Below are positions 18,415 to 27,534 of a DNA stretch of 64,000 nucleotides, one piece after another; the stretch's first letter is position 1, and each line of letters begins with the position of its first letter. The position numbers were made by a program, and so were the translations under genes. The DNA comes from an uncultured Flavobacteriaceae bacterium (GTDB lineage: Bacteria; Bacteroidota; Bacteroidia; Flavobacteriales; Flavobacteriaceae), in NCBI GenBank assembly GCA_947500525.1, contig CANMSH010000001.1:186001-250000 (forward strand), written 5' to 3'. The notes below the pieces were generated by a model. That model saw nothing but the letters and a program-made list of their open reading frames with translations. It ran no database searches and had not been told where the DNA came from.

Positions 18415-19737
18415 TTATCGCACTTTTACAGGAATAATAGCTTCTTGTCTTTTATGTATATATCTAAAACCATCTTTTCCATAAAATCCTGGTTCTTCTA
18501 ACATAATTCTAATATCTCTATCCCAAGCTTTTATATGTACTGTTGTATTCAATTCAATGGCGTAAGCGGTATTTCTTTGTAACGGATAATCTCCATTTAC
18601 AGGCACTCCTCCTTGAGCGTCCCACATCCCTATGGTAGACCCAGAAGAATGCCCATAGAGTCCTAATGGATGTGTATAAATCGATGGTCTCAAACCTTCC
18701 TTTTTTGCCTCCTTGAGGGATTTTAATAAAATTTCATTTCCCGTCTTACCTTCAACATAATTACTCGTTAAGATATCTTGTAGTCTATTTCCTTTTTGGA
18801 AAGCTTTCACCAAAAAATCAGGAACTTCAGTCTCATCATCTTTTAACACATATGCATGCTGTTGGCAATCTGTATTGAGTCTAAGATAAGTTATACCAAA
18901 ATCACAATGCAATAGATCTCCTTTTTGAATACTATTTTCACCTGGTCTTTTCGAAAAAGAAGTGATATGACTTCCTAATTTTTCATTAGAACGTTGAATG
19001 TCTACAGTCGGGTGAAACCACGTGCGCAGTCCTAAATCATTTACTTTTTGTCGCATGTACCAAACCAAATCAGCTGTTGTTGTTTCTCCGGGTTTAATAA
19101 CCTTACTAGAAAATGTTTCAGCTATAATATTATGAGTTATTTTTGTGAGTTGTTCAAATAACTGCATTTCTTTTTCGGTTCTCGTTTCTATCCAGCCAAT
19201 GGCCAATTTTTCTGCTGAAGTTATCTTCGCTTTATAAGTATCTGGGAGATTCTTTGTAAACCAATCATAATCTGTTTTCACTAATCCATCTGCAATAGCG
19301 AAATGTTTCGACATATTCAGCCCTATTTTTTGAGGAGCTCTTTTTTCAATTAGTTCAAACAATGCTTTCCATTGATCGGGTTGTTTCTCTTTTTGCCAAG
19401 CAGAAGCTATATTCTCTCCAACATTATATCGAGCTACAGCCAATTTTTCAATAGTATTTTGCTTTTTGTTTCGATAAAAAACCAATACTGTGCGCCTTCG
19501 CGCATTCAACCAAGTAGAGGGCAACATTGTTCGCAATACTGGATCTTCATTGTACTCTCTAGAAATGAGTATCCACATATCAATATTTGTGCGATCCATT
19601 AATTGTGGTAAGAGATTATCAAAGCGATCTTTTAAAATATCATCAATGATCTTTGATCTTTCCTGTAATGGTAATATCTGTGCAACACACAATTGGCCCA
19701 TTAAAAACAACGCCAAAAAGAAGGTTTTCTTCATCAT
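18415..19737 (-). CDS. M24-family peptidase (Xaa-Pro aminopeptidase-like), secreted
   Basis: 440 residues from the ATG at 19737, which directly opens a signal peptide (MMKKTFFLALFLMGQLCVAQ); a TTG 36 nt upstream is rejected because it would bury the signal. The creatinase/prolidase fold is visible: HCDFGITYLRLNTDCQQ supplies the metal Asp residues, HPLGLYGHSSGS the His and AIELNTTVHIKAWD the Glu. It would trim peptides with N-terminal X-Pro in the periplasm. Tightly followed by the CorC-like gene. Confidence 0.86.
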   Translation of the reverse strand: MMKKTFFLALFLMGQLCVAQILPLQERSKIIDDILKDRFDNLLPQLMDRTNIDMWILISREYNEDPVLRTMLPSTWLNARRRTVLVFYRNKKQNTIEKLAVARYNVGENIASAWQKEKQPDQWKALFELIEKRAPQKIGLNMSKHFAIADGLVKTDYDWFTKNLPDTYKAKITSAEKLAIGWIETRTEKEMQLFEQLTKITHNIIAETFSSKVIKPGETTTADLVWYMRQKVNDLGLRTWFHPTVDIQRSNEKLGSHITSFSKRPGENSIQKGDLLHCDFGITYLRLNTDCQQHAYVLKDDETEVPDFLVKAFQKGNRLQDILTSNYVEGKTGNEILLKSLKEAKKEGLRPSIYTHPLGLYGHSSGSTIGMWDAQGGVPVNGDYPLQRNTAYAIELNTTVHIKAWDRDIRIMLEEPGFYGKDGFRYIHKRQEAIIPVKVR

Positions 19738-19797
19738 AAAAATAGTATGGTGTATATTGATTTTGATAACCAAATTACAATTTTATATTTTATGACA

Positions 19798-20010
19798 CTA
19801 TTCTTTAGAGTGTCGCTCATTTTCAGCTCTCTCTTCGTAACGTTTAATAAATTTTCTTTTAAAGAAAAATAAAAAAACAAGCACTACTGAAAATCCTAAA
19901 AATATGTAGGCATTCTCTCTATCAGTTTCCCATCTTGAAATTGCTGTGTATACCGAAAATGCTGCTAAAAGCAAATAGGCAATTCCTGATAATTTTAAAT
20001 ATTTAATCAT
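19798..20010 (-). CDS. Small two-helix membrane protein, unknown
   Basis: 70-residue protein with two hydrophobic segments (SGIAYLLLAAFSVYTAI and YIFLGFSVVLVFLFFF) and a basic/acidic tail RKFIKRYEERAENERHSKE that should face the cytoplasm. It starts 3 nt after the lptC stop, so it is very likely translated with it. Not recognised; a role near LPS export is inferred from position only. Confidence 0.6.
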   Translation of the reverse strand: MIKYLKLSGIAYLLLAAFSVYTAISRWETDRENAYIFLGFSVVLVFLFFFKRKFIKRYEERAENERHSKE

Positions 20011-20013
20011 AAT

Positions 20014-20583
20014 TTAATTGTTTTCGTCAAAGTAATGTACACTACTGAAATTTTTCGCACTTCTCTTTGTTAAATCTTCATTCGATTCAAAACCTTTTCC
20101 TTTAATTGTATCATTTTTAACAATTAAGGTGAACTTTTCTTCTGTGTAAATATAGTGGGTGTTTTGATCCCAAAAAAGCTGTTCTGTATATAGAACGGCA
20201 CCATCTTTATGATTTCTAACAATCACATTATCTTTTACCTCAGAAATACCGGTTTTGCTATAGCTTCTACAATAATTTGCGGTAAGCGTAATAGAGTCTT
20301 TATTCTTATCAAAATTGGTGATTTCTATGCCTTCCGGAAACTCTTGATACGGGTGTATTTTTCTATTGGTAAAATCGTGTAATAATGGGGTAATTAGTCT
20401 CGTCTTAACCGTTCCTGAATCGGTATGAATTAAGTTTACATCTTTAGCCACACCAACGGGTAAATTCTTATCCGCTAAAAAGTCTTGAACCTCTTTTATA
20501 TTATTGCCACATGAAGTGCAAAAAGCCAACAAACAAATGAATGTAACTAAATAAAGACTAGGATATGTCTTCTCTTTTAACAT
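20014..20583 (-). CDS. lptC: LPS export protein LptC
   Basis: 189-residue periplasmic protein with an N-terminal signal or anchor (LYLVTFICLLAFCTSC, possible lipid site Cys25) and a single beta-jellyroll: FTNRKIHPYQEFPEGI, ITLTANYCRSYSKTG and YTEEKFTLIVKNDTIKGKGFESNEDLT. The last segment is the typical LptC edge. It bridges LptB2FG in the inner membrane to LptA. Located between the TPR pair and the small membrane protein. Confidence 0.85.
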   Translation of the reverse strand: MLKEKTYPSLYLVTFICLLAFCTSCGNNIKEVQDFLADKNLPVGVAKDVNLIHTDSGTVKTRLITPLLHDFTNRKIHPYQEFPEGIEITNFDKNKDSITLTANYCRSYSKTGISEVKDNVIVRNHKDGAVLYTEQLFWDQNTHYIYTEEKFTLIVKNDTIKGKGFESNEDLTKRSAKNFSSVHYFDENN

Positions 20584-20592
20584 GAGTCAAAG

Positions 20593-21963
20593 TTACGGAA
20601 CTTTCACCGTTTCATTGATCCAGCAACCAATTTTATAGGAGTCACCTGATTTAAAGTCACTTCCAAAAACCATTTTTTTATTTGGTATATTGGCTCTGTA
20701 ACTTTTTATATATCTATTTGCCAAAGAAGTAATACTTGGGTCAACCGATTTTGCCTTAATCGCTTTATTTACGGCAGCTACAAAAACCATTCGTTTCGTT
20801 ATCTCATCTGTGCCGCAACTATTAACGCTTGCAGCATAAGCGCTCGCAATCAATAAGTATGCTTTACCCATACTTGGTTGATGTACAAGTGCTTTTTTCG
20901 CATACGACGCCGCCGTTGCCGGACTACTTCTTCTGTAGGTAGTTCCTATTTTATATAAGTATCCTGCCTTTTTATAAGGATCTGTTTCCAAATCAACCGC
21001 TTTCTTTCGGTAAGATGTTGCTTCTGCTTTCTTTCCTCTTTTGTCGAGCACAGTTGCATAATAAATATAGGCATCGGCTGATGGTTCGGCGTTTACATAA
21101 GCCTCAACTAATTGAGGGAATATAGCTTCATCCGTACATTCTTTCGCATTCAATCTAGAGGCCGCTCTTCGTAACCACTTGGCATCACTTTTATGCGCTT
21201 CGAAGCCCTTGGTATATAAAGGCACTAGTCTTTCACAAGTAGCAACCTTACCCACAATTTGATCTAAAACACCCTCAACCTGGCCTAAACCTCTTAAATT
21301 GATCCCGTCATTTTTAAGTTTGGTGTTTTCCTTCTTAGTCAATGTTCCTCCGTCGGCAACTTTTTTATCTAGTTTATCCTTACTTTTTGTATGATAATCG
21401 ATTTTCTTATTTACAGCATCTAAGGCATCATCATAGGTATCAAATACCTTTTGGGTATTCAACTCTTTATTCTTATCGGTAACTTCTTGAAAATATAATG
21501 CCAACTTTTTGATACTCATTTGGGCAGGATCAGCGTTGAACGCCAATTCTAACTTTTCAAAAATCTGTTTTGTTGAAGCGCCTCTATTTTCTAGAGAAAT
21601 TGCCCAATCACTATATACTTTCCCTAAATTATCTGGAAAATACTTGATTCTTTGTTCGTATATCTTATCAATTAACGTACTTTCTGTTTCTTTTTTGGCA
21701 CCAGTTGCGTTGTTATAACGATGTTCAATTATCCTTAAACCGTATTTGTATATATTTTTAGAAGATGCCGGACAATTTTCAAAACACCATAACCAAGGTT
21801 CGTATGAGTATTGGTAATCTTTGTTTTTGGCAAATTCGTAGAACTCAGAAAGCTTTTCTCTACATAGCTCTGGGTTTTCACCATATTTATCTTGCGAAAA
21901 AGCACCTTCAAAAGATAGCAAACATAAGACGATGCATATATAATTTTGAAGATGCTTTTTCAT
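20593..21963 (-). CDS. Secreted TPR-like protein, tandem paralogue B
   Basis: 456 residues with a signal peptide ending AFSQ, then DKYGENPELCREKLSEFYEFAKNKDYQYSYEPWLWCFENCP and helical repeats through residue 400 (WLRRAASRLNAKEC, AYIYYATVLDKRGKKAEATSYRKKAVDLE). It is the downstream member of a tandem duplication: the next gene upstream encodes a protein of exactly the same length with most residues the same, including the closing GCW-x-E/N-ETVK-x-P. Probably a periplasmic or outer-membrane-associated scaffold; exact role unknown. Confidence 0.8.
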   Translation of the reverse strand: MKKHLQNYICIVLCLLSFEGAFSQDKYGENPELCREKLSEFYEFAKNKDYQYSYEPWLWCFENCPASSKNIYKYGLRIIEHRYNNATGAKKETESTLIDKIYEQRIKYFPDNLGKVYSDWAISLENRGASTKQIFEKLELAFNADPAQMSIKKLALYFQEVTDKNKELNTQKVFDTYDDALDAVNKKIDYHTKSKDKLDKKVADGGTLTKKENTKLKNDGINLRGLGQVEGVLDQIVGKVATCERLVPLYTKGFEAHKSDAKWLRRAASRLNAKECTDEAIFPQLVEAYVNAEPSADAYIYYATVLDKRGKKAEATSYRKKAVDLETDPYKKAGYLYKIGTTYRRSSPATAASYAKKALVHQPSMGKAYLLIASAYAASVNSCGTDEITKRMVFVAAVNKAIKAKSVDPSITSLANRYIKSYRANIPNKKMVFGSDFKSGDSYKIGCWINETVKVP

Positions 21964-21992
21964 AAGATATATATTTTATTTCTAATTGATTC

Positions 21993-23363
21993 TTAAGGAA
22001 TCTTTACAGTTTCTCCAATCCAACAGCCAACTCTATGAGAAGCTCCTGACGTCAATCCTTTCGTAAATATAAGTTTTTTCGAAGGAGCACTTGCCATATA
22101 ACTTTTAATATACTTATTCGCTTTCGACGTCAAACTAGGATCTACTTTCTTAGCCATTCTAGCCTTGTTCGCTGCGGCAACAAATACCATTCTCTTACTA
22201 ATTTCATCGGTACCACAACCATTTGCACTAGAGGCATATAAATTTGCTATTAACAAATATGCTTTCCCCATACTTGGTCTTGCTTTCAATGCTCTGTTCG
22301 CATATGTTCTGGCTTGAGACTTGCTTTTTCTTTTTACAGTCAACGCAATTCTATATAAATAATCTGCTTTCTTATATGAGTCGGTTTCTAAATCAACTGC
22401 TTTATTTCTATAATCCAAAGCCTCTTTTGTCTTTCCTTGATCTTCTAAAATACTTGCGATCAAGATATATGCTTGAGGAGAAGGTTCCTCATTAACATAT
22501 GCTTCTACCAGTTTAGCATAGATTGGATCTTCTGTACATTCTTTAGCATTCAATCTTGAAGCCGCTCTTCTTAACCATTTAGCGTCATTTTTATGCGACT
22601 CAAAACCTTTATTATATAGAGGGATTAATCTATCGCAAGTAGCTACACTTCCTAGAATTTGATCCAACACCCCTTCAACTTGACCTAGACCTCTTAAATT
22701 AATACCGTCATTCTTCAATTTTAAGGCTTCTTTCTTATTTAATGTTTTACCAGACTCTACTTTTTTATCTAACGCATCTTTAGATTTTGAATGCCCATCA
22801 ATTTTCTTGTTCACCGCTTCTAAGGCATCATCATAAGTATCAAATACTTTTTGAGTATTCGTGTCTTTGTTTCTACTTGTTACTTCTTGAAAGTATTTAG
22901 CTAAATTCTTGATACTCATTCGAGCAGGATTCGTATTGAACGCTTTTTCCAATTTTGCAAATACGTCTGATTTTGGTGCACCTCTTTTTTCTAAAGACGT
23001 TGCCCAATCACTGTAAACTTTCCCTAAATTATCTGGAAAATTCACAATCCTCTTAGCATAAATTTTATCAATTAATTTACTTTCTATTTCTTTTTGAGCT
23101 CCTGTAGCCTTTTCATATCTATCTTTAGCCATTAACAAACCATATTTATAGATATTCTTAGATCCTTTTGGACAGTTATCAAAAACCCATGTCCAAGGCT
23201 CATAAGCAGGCGTATAGTTCTTTGCTTTTGCGTATTCATAGAAAATAGACAAATTAGTTTTACATTTTTCCGGATCTGCACCGTACTTATCTTGCGCATA
23301 AACATTACTTATTCCTGCTAAAAGAAATAAGCTGAATAGTAGTTGTGTAACATTTTTTCTCAT
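21993..23363 (-). CDS. Secreted TPR-like protein, tandem paralogue A
   Basis: 456 residues, signal peptide MRKNVTQLLFSLFLLAGISNVYAQ, then the same architecture as the next gene: a Cys-containing N-terminal module (EPWTWVFDNCPKGSKNIYKYGL), the region VFDTYDDALEAVNKKIDGHSKSKD and TPR-like helices (AYILIASILEDQGKTKEALDYRNKAVDLE). It lies 20 nt after the OMP gene. Conserved cysteines near residues 34, 69 and in the GCGTDE loop could form disulfides in the periplasm. Confidence 0.8.
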   Translation of the reverse strand: MRKNVTQLLFSLFLLAGISNVYAQDKYGADPEKCKTNLSIFYEYAKAKNYTPAYEPWTWVFDNCPKGSKNIYKYGLLMAKDRYEKATGAQKEIESKLIDKIYAKRIVNFPDNLGKVYSDWATSLEKRGAPKSDVFAKLEKAFNTNPARMSIKNLAKYFQEVTSRNKDTNTQKVFDTYDDALEAVNKKIDGHSKSKDALDKKVESGKTLNKKEALKLKNDGINLRGLGQVEGVLDQILGSVATCDRLIPLYNKGFESHKNDAKWLRRAASRLNAKECTEDPIYAKLVEAYVNEEPSPQAYILIASILEDQGKTKEALDYRNKAVDLETDSYKKADYLYRIALTVKRKSKSQARTYANRALKARPSMGKAYLLIANLYASSANGCGTDEISKRMVFVAAANKARMAKKVDPSLTSKANKYIKSYMASAPSKKLIFTKGLTSGASHRVGCWIGETVKIP

Positions 23364-23383
23364 CGTTGGTTATATTTAATTCT

Positions 23384-24646
23384 TTATCTAATTTGATTCT
23401 TTCTAAACCACTTATCACTTAGCGACAAACCGAGCCTAAAATTAAAATAATTTTCTTTAACTAACCCGTTATTGGTTTCTCCTCTTGTACCTAGTTCAAA
23501 CCCTAAGTTTATACTTGAGAGGCCTTTCATTGGTAATGCTACTCCAAAAGATATGCCAAAGTCATTAACTTCGGTGTTATTCACAAGTAAACCTGTGTTT
23601 CTAAAAGAGAATCCAGCTCTATAAGTGGCTCTTTGCCAGTAATTTGTTATTGAATTGTATTTCGGAGTATAGTAACCTCCAAAAGAAACTCTATTTGACT
23701 TACCAAAACCGAAAGTTCTATCATTTGCCGCTAATCCGTCATCTATGGTCTTGGCGTTTTGAAATTCATACTCAATCCCCGTATACCATTTATTTTCTTC
23801 TCCAAGCCCCAAACTTAGTGTAGTTTTAAGAGGATTTTTAAACTTATTGGTAAAGGCTTCATTCAAAATAGTATCTCTTGAGCTTTCTGAATTTCCGATA
23901 ACACTTACAGAATATCGGTACCTACTTCCTTCATTTTCTAACTCATTGCTCAATCCTAATGTTAAGCCCGTTTTTATGTGCAGTTTTTCTGATACTTTTA
24001 CCTGGTATTGAGCTCCAACTTTAATTTCTGAACCAGAAACATCAGAATCTGATTTATCTATGGTTCCCAGAGGCACTTCATTTCTTCTATTCAACAGTCT
24101 ATTCTCAATACTACCAAAAATATATGCAGCCTCTATACCGATATTAAAGTTTTCTCCAATTTTATGTCCAAACCCAAGAAAAACGCGATTTGTTCCTCCT
24201 TCTCCTGTAAATAAATTGGTTTCTGTTAATGTATTTTGAGCATCACGAATTTCCTCTAATAAAGAATAACCAACTGTTGTATTCGGTTGTAGCCCAAAAG
24301 CCACACCAGCTTTTTCTCCAATAGGAAAACCTAATGCTATATATGAAAAAGAAGCAGATGAACCAGATTCAGTATTGGCTCCATCATCAATTCTTAGCGC
24401 CGTATTTTGACCTGCCACTGAGAACGTCGTTAACCTTAGCGATGCAAATGATGCTGGATTCGTAAAGGTTAATTGAAAAGGACTATTAAAAGCTCCTCCA
24501 ACTTGCCCCATACCCAATTCCTCAACGGTTTTAACGCTCGCATTATCACCTACACCAAAGAAAGAATAAGGAGAAATGTTATTTTTTTGAGCAAAAGTGG
24601 TAAGGGAGATCAAGCATATAAGAAATCCTATTATTTTTTTTATCAT
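23384..24646 (-). CDS. Outer membrane beta-barrel protein (FadL-like)
   Basis: 420 residues with signal peptide (MIKKIIGFLICLISLTTFAQ) and a plug-like start ISPYSFFGVGD...VEELGMGQVGGAFNSPFQLTFTNPAS, which is the FadL-like N-terminal pattern of Bacteroidetes barrels. Alternating aromatic/polar strands follow, ending in FRLGLSLSDKWFRKNQIR. The ATG overlaps the coaX stop as ATGA. It probably transports hydrophobic compounds or acts in envelope assembly with the neighbouring genes; substrate unknown. Confidence 0.78.
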   Translation of the reverse strand: MIKKIIGFLICLISLTTFAQKNNISPYSFFGVGDNASVKTVEELGMGQVGGAFNSPFQLTFTNPASFASLRLTTFSVAGQNTALRIDDGANTESGSSASFSYIALGFPIGEKAGVAFGLQPNTTVGYSLLEEIRDAQNTLTETNLFTGEGGTNRVFLGFGHKIGENFNIGIEAAYIFGSIENRLLNRRNEVPLGTIDKSDSDVSGSEIKVGAQYQVKVSEKLHIKTGLTLGLSNELENEGSRYRYSVSVIGNSESSRDTILNEAFTNKFKNPLKTTLSLGLGEENKWYTGIEYEFQNAKTIDDGLAANDRTFGFGKSNRVSFGGYYTPKYNSITNYWQRATYRAGFSFRNTGLLVNNTEVNDFGISFGVALPMKGLSSINLGFELGTRGETNNGLVKENYFNFRLGLSLSDKWFRKNQIR

Positions 24647-25368
24647 TCGTCTAAGTTATGTATCAAGATACTGTTCAATCCTTCCAACAAAAAATTTGGA
24701 TTGGCAAATATGCTACTTTTTAACTTTTTAGCCAAGAAATTTGTGTCCCCTCCTGTTAAAACTACTGTTAAATTTGGGTATTTGTGCTGATATTCAGCGA
24801 TTACGCCTTCTATTTCGTGCAAAATTCCATTCAAAACACCCGAATGCATTGATGTTTTGGTATCTTGTCCGATTAATGAAAATTCATCGATCTTGAGTTT
24901 GGGCAAATTTGCTGTGAACGTATGTAATGACTGATACCGCATATGAATACCGGGGGATATTGCTCCACCAAAATAGGTGCGTTCCTCATTTACAAAATCA
25001 TAGGTAATACATGAACCTGCATCAATTACCAATACGTTTTTTGAAGGGTACTGTTCTATTGCCGCAGAAACCAGGGCAATTCTATCTACACCTAAAGTTT
25101 TGGGCGTTTTGTAGTTATTAATGAATGGAATTTTTACAGTATGATCCAGCACTACTACTTTCTTAATTGCGGTCAGTTCTTTTAGGTCTTTCGCTTCTGT
25201 TTCGCCCACCGAGGATAGAATAGCATTCTTAATAGTATACTGCTTTTGTAATTTGGTGATTTCTTTTCCAATTTTCTCAGGAGAAGTAATGCTCAATTCA
25301 ACGATGGTATGCTTTTGAAATACAGCGATTTTAACTCGGGTATTTCCTATATCTAATATTAAGTTCAT
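24643..25368 (-). CDS. coaX: Type III pantothenate kinase
   Basis: 241-residue ASKHA-fold kinase for the first committed step of coenzyme A synthesis. Visible: N-terminal phosphate loop LDIGNTRVKIAVF, TLGVDRIAL, VIDAGSCITYDFV with the catalytic Asp, FGGAISPGIHMRYQSLH, and late LTGGDTNFLAKKL. This type is potassium- or ammonium-dependent and not feedback-inhibited by CoA. First gene of the envelope run, coupled by ATGA to the OMP gene. Confidence 0.95.
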   Translation of the reverse strand: MNLILDIGNTRVKIAVFQKHTIVELSITSPEKIGKEITKLQKQYTIKNAILSSVGETEAKDLKELTAIKKVVVLDHTVKIPFINNYKTPKTLGVDRIALVSAAIEQYPSKNVLVIDAGSCITYDFVNEERTYFGGAISPGIHMRYQSLHTFTANLPKLKIDEFSLIGQDTKTSMHSGVLNGILHEIEGVIAEYQHKYPNLTVVLTGGDTNFLAKKLKSSIFANPNFLLEGLNSILIHNLDE

Positions 25369-25420
25369 GTAGAATTTTCAGGAAATGTAAAAATACAAAT
25401 ACATTTTTTATATAATTGTT

Positions 25421-25451
25421 TTGAATTGTATAAAATTTACATTTATATTTG
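25421..25451 (+). promoter_or_regulatory. Promoter of tRNA-Phe
   Basis: TTG (25421-25423), 20 nt, then TATATTTG (25444-25451), matching TTG-N19-TAnnTTTG. The tRNA begins 20 nt after the -7 box. Confidence 0.75.
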
Positions 25452-25470
25452 CACCCGCTGAAAAGCAACT

Positions 25471-25546
25471 GGTGCCTTAGCTCAGTTGGTAGAGCAAAGG
25501 ACTGAAAATCCTTGTGTCCCTGGTTCGATTCCTGGAGGCACCACCA
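25471..25546 (+). tRNA. tRNA-Phe (anticodon GAA), CCA encoded
   Basis: Acceptor GGTGCCT/AGGCACC pairs fully; anticodon loop CTGAAAA closed by AAGGA/TCCTT gives GAA. Discriminator A at 25543 followed by an encoded CCA. The T stem CCTGG/CCTGG has a central U-U mismatch. Confidence 0.95.
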
Positions 25547-25548
25547 CT

Positions 25549-25578
25549 AAAAAGCCGAACAAATTGTTCGGCTTTTTT
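25549..25578. terminator. Bidirectional terminator between tRNA-Phe and the pseudouridine synthase gene
   Basis: Stem GCCGAAC/GTTCGGC with AAATT loop, extended by A5 on one side and T6 on the other. It serves tRNA-Phe on + and the convergent gene on -. Confidence 0.9.
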
Positions 25579-25581
25579 GGT

Positions 25582-26472
25582 TTATAACATTTTTAAATTA
25601 TTGACTTCTTGTTGACTTAAGTGACGCCAATGTCCACGTGGTAAGTTTTTCTTGGTGAGGTCAGAAAATAAGACTCTGTCTAACTTCACCACTTTATATC
25701 CAAAATGAGCGAAAATTTTGCGTACAATTCTATTTCTACCAGAGTGAATTTCGATACCAACTTCAGTTTTAGGTTGACCATCAACATAAGAAACGGCATC
25801 TACATATACCATTTTGCCTTCTAGCATAAAGTTCTCACCAATCTTCTGCAAGTCTTTTAATGCTACTTTTTTATCTAAGGAAGCATGATACAATTTACGC
25901 ACATTATGTTTTGGGTGTGTTAGCTTTTTAGCCATTTCGCCATCATTTGTAAATAATAACAACCCGGTAGTTTGTCTATCTAATCTACCCACTGGATAAA
26001 TTCGTTCTTTACTTGCATTTGCAATTAATGACATGACTGTATCTCTACCTCTTTCATCATCCATGGTAGTGATAAAGTTCTTAGGTTTATTAAGCAATAC
26101 ATATCTTTTTGCTTCAGGACTAATTAAAGCACCATCAAAACGCACCTCATCGCCTATCTGTACTTTATAGCCCATTTCTGTTATCACTTTACCATTTACA
26201 GTTGCACTACCTGCTTTGATATAGGTATCTGCATCTCTTCGAGAACAAATTCCCGAATTCGATATATACTTATTCAACCGAATTTCAGTTGGCTCTTCAA
26301 TACGTTGTTTAGGTGTATCTTTACGGATACGTTTGCCGTAAGGATTGGGTTTACTCTTTCCAGAAAATTTACCATTTTTAGCAAATGGCTTTTTTCTATT
26401 CGAAGTTTCGTTTGAGCGAGAAGTTGACTTTTTAGCATGTCGTCCTCCCGACGAGTTTTTCTTTGCTGTCAT
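25582..26472 (-). CDS. rRNA pseudouridine synthase, RsuA/RluB family
   Basis: 296 residues: a basic low-complexity N-terminal tail (about 1-60, rich in K, S, N, R) as usual in flavobacterial homologues, an S4 RNA-binding domain (IRLNKYISNSGICSRRDADTYIKAGSATVNG), then the catalytic domain with YPVGRLDRQTTGLLLFTNDGE, whose Asp is the nucleophile, and SGRNRIVRKIFAHFGYKVVKLDR. Acts on 23S or 16S rRNA; RluB-like is the best guess. The 3' end abuts the shared terminator. Confidence 0.9.
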   Translation of the reverse strand: MTAKKNSSGGRHAKKSTSRSNETSNRKKPFAKNGKFSGKSKPNPYGKRIRKDTPKQRIEEPTEIRLNKYISNSGICSRRDADTYIKAGSATVNGKVITEMGYKVQIGDEVRFDGALISPEAKRYVLLNKPKNFITTMDDERGRDTVMSLIANASKERIYPVGRLDRQTTGLLLFTNDGEMAKKLTHPKHNVRKLYHASLDKKVALKDLQKIGENFMLEGKMVYVDAVSYVDGQPKTEVGIEIHSGRNRIVRKIFAHFGYKVVKLDRVLFSDLTKKNLPRGHWRHLSQQEVNNLKML

Positions 26473-26514
26473 TTATAAAATTTTGGCAAAAGTACTTCTT
26501 TTTAACGATGTATA

Positions 26515-27468
26515 TCAATCATTTAACTCAATTATTTGCTGACGCTCTCTATTTACCTTTAATTTGGTCACATCTGGACGTGAATAATGACCTACGGCGT
26601 CAAAATTTTGACGCTCTTCATACACACGGTTAAAATCGATTGTGTGCATAATAAGACCTTCTTTATGCAAAACAGGCTCGACTATCCATTCACCATCAGG
26701 CCCTGCAATACAGGAACCTCCATTAGCCATGACTTCTGGAGCTTTCTCTAAAATTTGTTCTATATGTGGTGTGTTTTTTGGAAAATCTTCTCGGACCATC
26801 AAACTAGAAACTGAAATCACAAAAGAACGTGATTCACGTGCAATAAAACGTGTTATATCTTTTGTATTGTGGTCACTTCCTGGCCACACAGCGATGTGTA
26901 AATTTTCACCGAGACCGTACAATGCAGTTCTTGGTAACGGCATCCAATTTTCCCAACAATTCAATCCTCCAACAGTAAATTCCTTTAACGAGTGCACTTG
27001 CAAACCATTACCATCGCCAGGAGCCCAAGTTAGACGCTCATCATAGGTTGGTTGTAGTTTTCTATGAACAGATTGTATTTTTCCTTTTTGATCAATATAT
27101 ACAAGCGAGCAATATAAACTATGCCCCCCACGATTTTTAGCACGCTCTATCAATCCTAAATAGATAGCTATGTTATGTTCAGCAGCAAGTTCACAAATAC
27201 TATCTAATTCTCCAGCTTCAATTTGAATTGCATTACGAGTATAATGTGCATGTATTTCTTTATTTACTTTTTTATCCCATTCAGCACCTCCAGTTAAAGC
27301 CAACCAAAACGGATATCCCGGCAATAAGGCTTCTCCAAATACAATCAACTCGCATTGCTCTTGGGCAGCATCTCGAATACTATTGTTAATTTTTTCAATT
27401 GTTTTTTCTTTGTCTAACCAAACTGGTGAGATTTGAGCGAGGGCAACTTTAAGCAGATTTGAACTCAT
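26515..27468 (-). CDS. Nitrilase-type carbon-nitrogen hydrolase
   Basis: 317-residue cytoplasmic enzyme with the Glu46-Lys137-Cys171 triad (FGEALLPGYPFW, HRKLQPTYDER, GGLNCWENWMPLPR). The CWENWMPLPR sequence and LPGYPFW point to true nitrilases or cyanide-hydratase-like enzymes rather than amidases. It would convert a nitrile to an acid and ammonia; natural substrate unknown. Stand-alone gene, 42 nt from the pseudouridine synthase start. Confidence 0.9.
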   Translation of the reverse strand: MSSNLLKVALAQISPVWLDKEKTIEKINNSIRDAAQEQCELIVFGEALLPGYPFWLALTGGAEWDKKVNKEIHAHYTRNAIQIEAGELDSICELAAEHNIAIYLGLIERAKNRGGHSLYCSLVYIDQKGKIQSVHRKLQPTYDERLTWAPGDGNGLQVHSLKEFTVGGLNCWENWMPLPRTALYGLGENLHIAVWPGSDHNTKDITRFIARESRSFVISVSSLMVREDFPKNTPHIEQILEKAPEVMANGGSCIAGPDGEWIVEPVLHKEGLIMHTIDFNRVYEERQNFDAVGHYSRPDVTKLKVNRERQQIIELND

Positions 27469-27534
27469 AATAAGAAGGTTTGTTTATATAAATAGTATTA
27501 GTAAGTTAGTAAAGACGACATTCCAATTCATAAA

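Noticed and set aside
19490-19795. 101-codon + strand frame
   Set aside because: Antisense to the 5' part of the M24 peptidase gene; composition and lack of motifs mark it as a shadow.
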